Source of the DNA: Silene noctiflora | Taxonomy: Eukaryota; Streptophyta; Magnoliopsida; Caryophyllales; Caryophyllaceae | NCBI GenBank assembly: GCA_009801015.1 | Contig: VHZZ01010606.1 | Coordinates: forward strand, 27,654 to 53,821 | Direction of reading: 5' to 3' | Length of the DNA: 26,168 nucleotides | In this document: piece by piece, positions 10,201 through 22,200 of the stretch | Position numbering within the stretch: position 1 is the stretch's first letter | Layout: every line of letters starts with the position of its first letter | Made by a program: the position numbers and the translations under genes | The notes under the pieces: generated by a model | Told to the model about the DNA's origin: nothing | The model's input: only the letters and a program-made list of their open reading frames with translations | Database searches by the model: none

Positions 10201-13200
10201 TGTAAATATGTTGAGAGTTGAGACTTGAGAATTGTATTATGCGGCTGAAGAATGAATTGGGGAACAAGCGCATTATATTCTCGTAAATGGTCTAATATAG
10301 TAATTTGGCTTTAAGCTGACAAAATAGTATTGGACTATTGTCTTTTGTGGTTTCAGACAGACGGATGACCTCTATTTATATTTACTACTCTGCGTTAGGC
10401 TATCCTATGTCTTAGTTTTTTTTATAGTTGGACCCAAGAGGGATCTGCACTTGGGGTTAGAAACATTGGGAATTTGAGAGTCTGACTCCTATTGTGTTCA
10501 AATGAAGTGTTTTGAGTGACATGTACACTATTTGTCTTATATGACATGAAATTTGATATTTATGACAGTGTTCTCATGTCAATGCTGGTTCAGGTTCAGG
10601 ACATGCACTCAATTACACCAGACCATTTTCTTGAAGTGAGTGGTGCAGTTATTCATCCTTTGTCCTATCAGCAGGTTGGTGCATATTTTGTGGCTAGTTT
10701 TTAAATATAACTTTGCTTTCCGTGTGTAGTGAATGATTATATTTTGTTTTGTAATATACATTAGTGACTCATTCTGTTATTAGTGCTATTGGTTATTATT
10801 AGAGCGGGCAAAAGCTAACCCGACTCGAGGAAGCCGATCCCAACGGCCTGAACCTGACCGATAGAACTCAAAATTTGGGTGAACCCAAACCGACCCGACC
10901 TGACCCGATGTTGAACTGAGAACCGATGGAAACTTTATTTGTTCCAGCCGAACCCGACCTGAATCGACTTGGTGACCTGATCTTGACTTAACTCAATGGG
11001 TGACTCAATAATGAATTAGTTTAGTAAGAGTCCAAATAAGACTAAATCTACATTCATCTTAATCATTTTCATTTAAAACTAAAATATATGCACCTATAAA
11101 TCAATTTAACATGAATTATCGATCCCAAATTAATACATAAAATAAAATACACGCTGATAACCCGAATTGAACCCGACCCGACTTGTCACCCCATGATGAC
11201 CCAATGTTTAAATTGGATACCAATTGCTTGTATGCGTTTGAAAGCCTTGAGCACTTTTTTTTCCCGCAATGCAATAAAGAAGTCGTAAGAGTGTCTCTCG
11301 GCATCTCTATTTATTTTCAAGCTTGCCGGCGTATCGCTTTATTCTATAAAAAGGTTCTTCGATTGTACCAGTTTGTGAAGAAGGCTGGACGAGCGGAATG
11401 AGGGGGAGCGGCCTAGCATGAATAGTAGCCTATCTATAGCCTATGCTATGGACTGGCGTTCTCCGGGTTGGAGAGTTAAAAGCAGTTTTCCGAAGCAAGG
11501 GTGCCCCTTAATCTCTAGCAAAGGAGTCCCCGGAGAAGGAAAATGATCTGGCATGATCTGCAATTGACCTGAACCCGTTATTGACCCGACACAACCCGAA
11601 GCCGATATGACCAACTCGCTTTGACCCGACCCATAATCGACCCGAGTGACCCGATTGTCACCTCTAGTTATTATTCTTGCTTTTTTCCCAACTCCAAAAA
11701 TATAATGGAAAGCTAGACATTCTGATATTGGTATACTACATGGTCTCACTTTCTACATATTCTTGATCCTGATTTGACTGCTGTATTTACTATGGCTTGC
11801 ACACAATTTTCAGTGCATCAAACCCAACCATCTTTCAATTAGGTTTGCCTATTCCTTCATGGCTCTTTAGGAATATCTAGAAAGTTGTCTATTTATTTTA
11901 ATATCAAGTTGCTGCTGCTGCTGTGAATTTCCAATTATGGTTTTTGCGCCTTGAATTTCTGTAGCTTGCTTTGACATTGAAGTTTCTGAATAAGCTATGC
12001 TCTTTTGCAGGCTCGGAATTTCCGCTTCAATTGTGGTCTTGTATATGTTGCAGAGCCTGGGTATGTCTTTGCCGTAAAATGTGTAGGCTTTGTGGTTGTA
12101 TTAATTGTCCTCAAAGTATCATTTGTAAAAGTATTGTAGCTATGTGTTTGTCAATTTCTTAACTAGTTTGTGTTATTTGGAATTTGAACTTATGTTTACC
12201 CATTGGACTGTTTTATGTATGCCAATTGACAATTTTGACCAAGGCCCTATATATAGATCTCTTTGAGAAATTCTTTAGGCCAGCTGCTTTGATATAGTCA
12301 TATTTGGCCTGTTCTTGAAGATCCTGAGATAATATACTAAGCCTCTGTCGCTTGTAGTACCTGAGATACTCTGGACAGTTGACATTTTTCACTTTATTTT
12401 TTGTTTCATGAACCTTTTACGAATGATTATTCATGTTAGATGACCCTAATGGGACCAAGCTTTGTTGTTGTTGTTGTTGTTGTTGCAAAAACCGTTATGA
12501 TACCATGCATAAACAGAAGTGGGAATTATCTGCATAAATCTTTCCATTATCCCTCGACTTATCTACTATGGCCTTGTTCTAGACGTTCTTCGTAAGTGTG
12601 TAGAAGCTGCTTTGAGTAGTTCTCTGCAGAAATTTCAGTTCAAATGACTTTTTTTTCTATTTCCAATGGAGCAAAAGACTCATTACCTCCTTGCTTCTGT
12701 GTGATAGAATAAAGCAAAACGGCTTACTAAAGTGGCTGCGCTTCTCTCTATTATGAAGTAGCAGTCCTTTGATGCAGTTCTCGACGCATTTTTAATGTTG
12801 GGTCATTCAGAAACAACCTATTTGTATTACGCGTACATCCGACCTTCTTATCCCGCAATTTGCAGGAGCCATTGAGGCACTAGGGTAATGTTGTTGTTAC
12901 TTTGGCTGCGGATGATATTTTCTAGAGGTTGTTTGGCTGCTGTGTACATCTTCTATTATTGACTGTACCATTATTTGAATATGTTGGTAATTTCTCACGT
13001 ATTGTCACCTTGTTGGGGCTAATGACAGGTACATGCTTGTCAGAGCTGGAGTCCCTCGTCACGCCATCATAAAAAAAATTGCTGGAGAGGAGATATCATG
13101 CCTTCAGGAGCTGATTTCAGTCCTCTCCAAGCTATCTAGGGGCATCCGTGTACCATTGGAATATATAACTTATGTGGATCGGCATCGGAGAAAGGTAAAT

Positions 13201-16200
13201 GCTTTTATGCTCTATGCTTATACTACTCACTCTTTTTCATTAGATATCCCTATTTGACCTTTTTCCCTGCTCACTAAAAATGTCAAATGAGGCTTATTTA
13301 ACGAATGTAGGGAGAAAGAGTCAACTTTTATGTTGAAGATGATTTGGATTTTCAGTCGGATGGCCGTAGTGGTTGCTCAATGACCATGCACTTCTATTGT
13401 TTACAAAAGTATCTTTGCTGTGTTAGCGTGCTTCGTGTTTCTAAAACATATCTGTGTCCCAGAGTCCCACGTCTTGCCTAACACTCTTACGATTTTCCGA
13501 CTGGTTGAGTCTCAGATGTCTGTCCCCATGTCTCAGTGTACAAAGGTCACCCCCTATCCTTTCTTCAAACATATCGCTAGTGTTTCATAAACTTCTTTGC
13601 ACAATTGCTGTCAACTTGCACATGTTGCTGGTTGTTTTACTCCCCTTCGCCATCTTCCTTCATATACGTAGTTGATCGGTCAAATGAGACTATACTTGCG
13701 TCGTTTATCTTTCTATTTTCATTGATCTGAGACATGGTGTATTGCAAACTTACCACTGCAGTCAGTCTTGGTTACTGTTGATCGGCATGAATGGTATGCC
13801 CCTCCTCGTATATATTCTCGTGATGATAGTTGTGGCTTATGGGTACCCAAGCCCGCCTTACCATCAGACTCTCCACTCCTGTCGCCTGGTATTTTTCAAG
13901 GTAATTGTAGTTCTAGCGATAACGCCATGCCATTAGATAATAGAGGGACTTGTCTAATGGACCTGACACATCAAGATAATCATCAAAAGCTACCTGATTG
14001 TGCTGCTAACATGGAGACTAATAGTGATGATGCTTCTGAGAAAGCTAACGCTTGGGATGAGTCCGATAATGGGAGCAAGAAGAGGAAAGTTAACGGGGTA
14101 ACTATTACGGATAGTTTAGTGGATGAGTCTAAAGATGAAAGCTTGGAGGACGTTGGAATTTCAGAGAATGATGTCCTAAAGTATCATCACGGTGAAACTG
14201 CTGCAGCGTCCAATACTTGTGTGCCTGAACGTGTAGTAGAGCCTACTCTTGTTATGTTTGAGGTATGTATATCTGATCTTTTTTTTGTTAGGGTTTTATT
14301 TTTTTCACAACTGTTCTTCTGTTTAATTCCAGATATGAATTTAATGTAAAATGTAGTCACATCTGCATGTAAGGGATTGTATTGTAAAAATGTGTTGTGT
14401 TGGTTTCTAGTTTCAATGAGACATGGCTTACATCTTTTGCATAAAATTTTACCACCATTTTTTCACGTACTGTGTTACTTGCTTGATCTGTTTGGATTGT
14501 CATTTAGAATTATATATTTTGTTGGGGTTTCCAACTACCCTAGTCAATGTTTGTCCTTTTCCACTTATGGACTTATGGTATGTTTGGGAACCTATAATTG
14601 GAATTGAATTCCGGAATTAAGACATTTCAAGTGTTTGGGAACCCTTAGAATTTCAAATTGCGATTGGAATTGGAATTGGACTTGGACTCGATTCCTCATA
14701 AATTCCAACGTAATTAAAATTTGGGACTCTCGAATCCTTACCATATAGTAGTCATTTGAATTCCATCGCTATTTGATTATGTTTCTTTGTGATGCAAATC
14801 TCATAGCAATATTTTTATTTATGATTTTTTTTCCAATTGCAAATATTTTCTGTTAAAATATTTATTTTTTCCTAATAAAATTATTATAAAAATAAATTTG
14901 GGGACTTTGGCCCATACTCTTTCCGCCCAATTCCAATTGCTATTCCAACTAGTATGGATCAGGGTTACCTAATTCGCTCAACCAGGCTTCGAATTCACCG
15001 AATTGTGAATTGCGAATTAAGAATTAATTTGCTCAAATTACGAATTCGAAATATATCGAATTATGGTGTTTGGTTATAATTTTATCGAATTATGCTTAAT
15101 TATGAGTGAATTGCGTATTGGTATTGCGAATTCGAATCTGTCGTATTACGAATTAGGTAACCCCGGTATGGATCCCACGCATGCATGGGCAGTATATATA
15201 GATCTTTTAGTTTATAATGTATATTTATAGATTTAAAATTGACATAATTAATTTTTCATATTTTGATAGGAGGATAAAAAAAATTGAAATGAAAAACTAA
15301 TCAAAAGAATTGGGTGAAGTCATGAAATGTGTATTTTAATGAAATTTTTTACCGCAACACTAATGATTCGGTTTATAAATTTTCTCAAGTAGTTTTAAAG
15401 ATTTTTTTTATATCAGTTCATAATATTTTTATAAGAATTAAGTAGGTGGTAATTTTTTTTTATACGCAACTAATAATATCAATTTATCGGTTTTTCATAT
15501 ACGAATTTTTAGATTATACCGGTTTTGTTTTATTTTAATTAAAAGATTATATCTTAATTAAGGATAATAATTTAGTAAAAATAGAGTTTGTTTCCTTATT
15601 TAACCAGATTCCTTTTGGAGGGAAAGTTATTGAGAATTTTTATTCTCTTAGTAGTAAGGGGATTCTATTTGCATAACTTCCCAAACCATTGAGAAACTGA
15701 AATTTGGAATTGAATTCCAGGTAATCTCCCAACAAATTTTTGGAATTGGATTGGAATTGAATTCAAACATTTTGGTTTCTAGAATTTAAATCATGGAAAT
15801 GAAATCAATTCCGCATTTCCGAACTCTACCTTAGCCAATTTCACACGAATGATACGATGTGTGACCTAAAGCTGTCTAAAAACTTGATTGCAATTGATTC
15901 TGCTTTTCTTTTCATATTCTGTTTAGGTCTTTTATTAGTGGCGTAGTGGGATCACTTTCTTTTGTTTTCTTACTTTCAGGTTCATGTACCTCCTTCATGC
16001 ATGCTCGATGGTGTGCATTCCCAACATTTCTTTGGTACAGGTGTCATCATTCATCATTCCTGGAACATGGGATTGGTTGTGGTCGATAAGAACACCGTTG
16101 CGATAACTTCATCAGATATCATGCTATCCTTTGCTGCATATCCTATTGAAATTCCGGGGGAGGTATCTTCTTTTTTAAAAAAAAAAAATCTAAATTGCTT

Positions 16201-19200
16201 GAAGACCCGTAAAAATCTCAACTTGATGATTTTAATGATGGTTTAGGTTGTTTTTCTCCACCCTGTACATAATTACGCGCTCATTGCATATGACCCTTCT
16301 GCTCTGGGAGTTGCTGGTTTCTCAGTAGTTCGGGCAGCCGAGCTTCTTCCAGGTTATAAACCTTCCCTTGTGATGTACGTTGTTTTTCTTTTCTGTATTT
16401 GGTTATGTTCAGATTTGAGCATTTGGATAGAGCTATTTTGCTGCTGATTGGCTAACTGAGGAAGATTCTCTTTCCTCCCTTGATAAACGATTTGGAGTTA
16501 TTTATATGCTTCATTAGTTTTGTTAAAAGAATTTATATTGCCACCTCTAATCCCATCCAGGGGTACTTGTTTGTGCCTATGCTCATGAAACTAATTATGC
16601 AAGTTATTAGTGAAGGTTTATTATTGAATTGAATGCTGAAAAGTGGCAGTCTTTATCCTAGTAGATGTTAGTGGCTATGAGTTGTTGAATGTACCTTGGT
16701 ATAGTTGTGAATGCGTATACTTGGTAATATATTTATTTTTTGATGACTAGAGCCTCAGTTACGTCGTGGAGATGCTGTATATCTTGTTGGTTTGAGTAGA
16801 AGTCTACAAGCAACTTCACGGAAATCCATTGTAACCAATCCGGGGGCTGCATTGAATATTGGATCTGCTGATTATCCACGATACAGAGCCATTAATATGG
16901 AAGTTATTGAGCTTGACACAGGTAATTTGGTTGAGCATTGATTATCTTTCACAAATCCATATTCCTTCCTAGTTCAAGTATATGAAATACCTCATCACTT
17001 CTGTACTCTATTTCCAAAAGAAAAGAGCAACATCATTCAAAATGAATAAAACTTGTTATCCTAAAAACGTGAGTTTACGTAGTAGAGTTGCACTTTTAGT
17101 GTACCTTTGTCTTTTCCTTTCCCAGTGGAACCAAAGCCTCCTTTTTTTGGTGTGGATTATTTTGCAATAAAGCAGAATGACTCACTTGCGCGATTTTTCA
17201 TTTAGAAGTTGTCATTTGATGCAATTCTCGACTCAATTTTTATTTTGGAGTATTTAGTAATCAGCGGATCACTTCCAGCATAAACAAATTGCAAAAACAG
17301 ATTATAAACGACAGATCTTATAGAAGGTTTGACCGACATTTTTTAATTCACAGAATTAGTTAAAGTGTTGGTAATCCCCTATATACTAAAAGATTAACAC
17401 ACCTAACATTTTCCTGCTCAACTATTCCCGCTCACTTGCATTTTGCTCTCAATTGCACATTACAATATTTTCTTTTCTATTAATATCCAAGATTTGAGGG
17501 GCCCACTCTGTTAAAAAATAAATATTCTATGTATACTATTCTACCGCTCAAATAATAAAATAATTTACACAATATTATTTATGTATTATTAATGTCATAA
17601 ATATTGTGGTCAAATCTTTTCTATTCTGGCTAATATTCTCATTAATCTTTTCTATTATTTGTTAAACGTTGTTTTTAGTATGTACGTCTCTAGCCGTTGT
17701 AACAATATAATATTATTATTTTTAAAAACAAATTTGAGAAAATAATTTTAGTAAAACAAACAATTGTGTGGATAAAACCATTGAATTTTTTATTTTTTGA
17801 GTCTTAATACGAAACTACTATTAATAGCTATCCTTTATTTCCTAATAGAACTAACTACCAATAATTTAACTGTTCTTATCTCTAACATTATAATGTATAG
17901 TACAAGATCAGACGAAAAGTGATGGAAATATTGTACAACAATAAATAATATTGGTAAGTAAATTAAATTGGGTGCTAATTAAAATGGTTACAATATATGA
18001 TAAAATAGGTACGATTGTTATGAAAACATGTTCAAAATGATTGTGTAATAAAAATTTGGGTTCACTTATGTAAAAGATTAGTTACAAATTCCTATAAATA
18101 AGGAAATATCTAAATCAAATATGTAAATCTCTCCATGATAAAAATATGTACGATTCTTAAAATATGTAAATAACATCCAAATTCAATATATTCAATCAAG
18201 TATGTAAATCTTTGTCATATTCAATTTTTAAATATTTTTTTCAAATTAAACCTCCTATAAAATATCAAGATTCTAAAATACTTTTACATAACTCTCATAT
18301 AGTCCTCCCACGAAAAACACAAAAGATGAATTTTCAATTGCTATAAATGGCTCAGAATAATAATCTAATCGTCTAAATACAAAATTTTATAAATAGTAGA
18401 TTCATTAAATGTAAAAATGATAAATGTCAACATTTTATTTACAACTTTCTTTAACACAACCTTCTACAAATACCGTACTGTAGTACGAGATCTATACTAG
18501 TTAGCATATTAAGATTAATAGATTGTTATTTTTCTTTGTAAAATGAAAAATGAAGTAAAATTTCCTATTTTAGAATGTCAACAAATATGCTGGGGTAAGC
18601 AACATGTTGTTTGCATATTGACCCCAAATATGTTGTTTACCAAACACCAAAACTGGCATATTGATTGGTCAAACATGCTAGACATGTTGAATATGCTATA
18701 AATCTTCCAACATGCCGTTTACTTTGGGTCATTCGGAAACAGCCTGTTGATAAAAACTCTGTCTTTTGAGGTGTTACTTCTTCTTTCTTTCTTTCAGATT
18801 TTGGCAGCACATTTTCTGGTGTCCTGACTGATGAATACGGTAGAGTTAAAGCAATATGGGGAAGCTTTTCAACACAGGTTTGTCTTTTTTTTTTTTTTTT
18901 TTTTTTTCAAATTTAGTAAACTTGCTACTTCTGATATTTCATTAATTCATTTGTAGTTAAAGTATGGATCAAGTTCATCAGAAGATCATCAGTTTGTTAG
19001 AGGTATACCGGTCTATACCATCAGTCAAGTCCTTGAGAAAATTTTATCCGGTTCAAATGGCCCACCTCTTCTTATAAATGGCATTAAAAGGCCTATGCCA
19101 CTACTGAGAATATTGGAGGTTGAATTTTATCCAACCTTGCTGTCAAAAGCTCGAAGTTTCGGCTTGAGTGATGATTGGATCAAGGTATTGTTTCTCTTTA

Positions 19201-22200
19201 TGTTTTTATGCCATTTTCCCTATTTGTTACGTATCTTTATATACTATATCATGTGTGGCAAATAACTTGATGATTGTAGTACTTACATGAATTATAAATT
19301 CGTTCTTGTTTTCATTCATCCATGAACGACTAATATTGATGTACTTTCCTCATAATAAGAGGTTGGCATTAGTTCTTGCCTTTTGTTTGTTTTGAATCTC
19401 GGACATCAACCGACATCTCCTTGCTTTGTGAGGGTAGTGATTGAGATTTCTGTTTGATACCATCTTTAGATTCTGGATCCAACTTAACCACAAAGGTCTA
19501 AAAGAATCTAGAGATAGGTAATAAATACATCATTTTCTTAAGGATTGCTCTTGAGTGCATCTATTACATTTGATCGAGTTACTCAGGTTCAAACCAATTT
19601 TTTGAGTGCATCTATTACATCTGATCGAGTTACTCAGGTTCAAACCAATTTTTTTTATTTTATTTTTTATTTTTTTTGGGTTAAGGGAGCGCACTATGTC
19701 GCGGGTAAGAATCGAACCCCCAACTTTTTGGTGTGGGTGTCTTTATGATGTTCATTGCTTGTTAAAGAAAGAAAAAATGTTATTGGCTTGTGGCTGCCAA
19801 CACAGAATACGTCAACTTAATGGAAGTTAATTAAAATTTAAAAATTGTTTGGTGACCCCTTCTCAAGGATGTGCTGCGCTTCATTGACCTGGTAGTGTAA
19901 ATTACGCAAGGGCCAAGGGTTGCTAGGTCGTAGACTCGTAGCTAAAGCTGACAAGTTTGACCCGACCCAAACTCGAGCAAACCCGACTGAACCCGAAAAT
20001 ATTGCAACTTGAAACCGATCCGATCCGTTGCTCAGTGACCCGAACCCGACCCGACCTGACTCAGTATTGACCCAATAAAAATGATGACCCGATAGTTATT
20101 AAGCTTAATATTGATCAAAATGTATGATTTAGTGTTTAGTTTGATACATTTGATTTAATAACGAAATAACTAGACCAAATAATGGCCGAAAAACTAATTT
20201 TAATTTTTAGTGGTTCAAAATTGAAGTAATGCAATAAAATAACTAGATCTGATAATAACCCGGACCGACAACGGCCCGACCCGAACTCAACTCGTCCTGA
20301 AAGGGTGTCTCACCCGATATGACCCAAACCCGACTTGACCCGATCCAAACCCGGCCAGACCGACCTGATTGCCACCTAATCATGGCTTAGGATTAGCACA
20401 CCACCCTTGCGGTCAATGGCGGTCAAATGTGCAGTGGTTCTTGCATTGCAGGCGCATACAAGTACTTGAGTAAAGAAGATACTCCAGGGGTACACTACGT
20501 TTTGCAACTTGAAACATTGGCTCTTTGATAGGGATGTCATTCTTCATATATTGAACAACTCTTGTTTCTATTTTTCTTCCATATCCTATGATGAAAGGTG
20601 TATGCAGTACTAACTACCATGATTGTCTCCCAATAAATTACTTCAAACCAGGCCCTTGTGAGGAAAGATCCTGTAAGGCGCCAAGTCTTGCGTGTGAAAG
20701 GTTGTTTAGCTGGATCAAAAGCAGAAAAGATTCTGGAGCAGGGTGACATGCTATTGGCAATCAATAAAGGACCAGTAACATGCTTTCGGGATATAGAGAA
20801 TGCTTGCCTAGATTTGGACAAGGATGATTATACTGATGGAATGTTGCAGATGACCATTTTCCGGCAGGTTGGCATATGGCATAATGTCTTTCTTTGGCTT
20901 CTCTTTCTTAAAGTCATTTAAATCTGATTTTTTTTTAATCTGAATGATAATGTATCTGCAGGGACGAGAAATGGAAGTAGTGGTGGGAACAGATGTAAGA
21001 GATGGTATTGGTACGGTTCGTGTTGTAAATTGGTGTGGTTGCATAGTTCAGGATCCTCACCCAGCTGTTCGAGCTCTTGGATTTCTTCCTGAAGAAGGCC
21101 ATGGTGTTTACGTGGCAAGGTAATTTTACTCTTAACTGCTATGGTAGATATCTCTGTCTCTTATCTCATTATAAATGATGGATATTTGAGTTGTATATTT
21201 AACTTTTAAAGAAGATTTAGCTTAATTAAGTAGAGTGACAGGTCATTTGGCTATTTTCAAGGTCTAGTTTTCGATTTTAATTTATCTCGCCATGGCTACT
21301 TGAGCGCTTTGTTATAGCGGTGTTCTGGAAACAAACATCAGATTGTTATGCTGAAGCTAAAATCCATCCTACCATTTCACACTTTTACAGGTGGTGCCAT
21401 GGAAGCCCAGTGCATAGATATGGTCTTTATGCCCTTCAGTGGATAGTTGAAGTGAATGGCAAACCTACTCCAGATCTAGATGCTTTTGTTAGTGTTACCA
21501 AGGTATATCAACTTATACTTATATTGCATTAGCTTGAACCTGTTAATTTTGGGCATTTTGCATGGATTTTGATCTCAGAATTTGCAAATATATGCACTTT
21601 CTATGATTGGTAATGCATTAGAATTTCAAGGTAGCATATTGTTAAGACATCAAACCATAAAAATTTTTAAATCGTGCAGAGGAATTGTAGTAAACTCACT
21701 GTCATGTAATATTGCCGCAGCATCAGTTCAGTAGTAGTCAGTCTGCTTAGAACAATCATTAAAGGTTCCCTCTCAAATCTGTCTTTCTTCCTTGTTCGAC
21801 TTTGCTTCACAGTTCGAGTCGCTATTTTGCGGTCCCCTTTCCCGTGTCATTCACCCGATGCGGCTTACCACGCTGCATTTTTCTATACATGTCATTTATT
21901 CTCTATTAACATGTCTTATGTGCTTTCACTCGAAACATACCTAATTCCAACCATTGTCAACTTTTGAGGGAATAATTGTGTAGTTTTATGAACTAATTAC
22001 TTTCTATCTTACTCTAATTTTATTAGAACTATCAGTACGAGTGCCTATGCCCAAGTGGTCACACTTAACCTATTTTTTGATCCTCGTAATTTTTATTCGA
22101 AAGTAAATGCCATACCTATGTACGAGTGTTAATTGCGTACGGAAATATGAAGTGACATAGCAACATAGATTGTGCTACTATTGTATTTCAGTCTTGTTGT

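Larger units (their letters stand above)
12061..13028 (+). other. DEG7 intron 13 (968 bp), with retroposon debris
   Basis: GTATGT donor and AATGACAG acceptor. It holds two stretches resembling 3' ends of plant LINE/SINE retroposons, listed separately, and otherwise ordinary T-rich sequence. Confidence 0.7.

Noticed and set aside
11441-11749. 102-codon minus-strand frame across the hAT element edge
   Set aside because: It crosses the element terminus, the target duplication and the foreign insert, so it is a chance product.
19690-19735. tRNA gene on the minus strand
   Set aside because: Only a B-box-like word is present. No cloverleaf can be drawn and no A-box is at the right distance.
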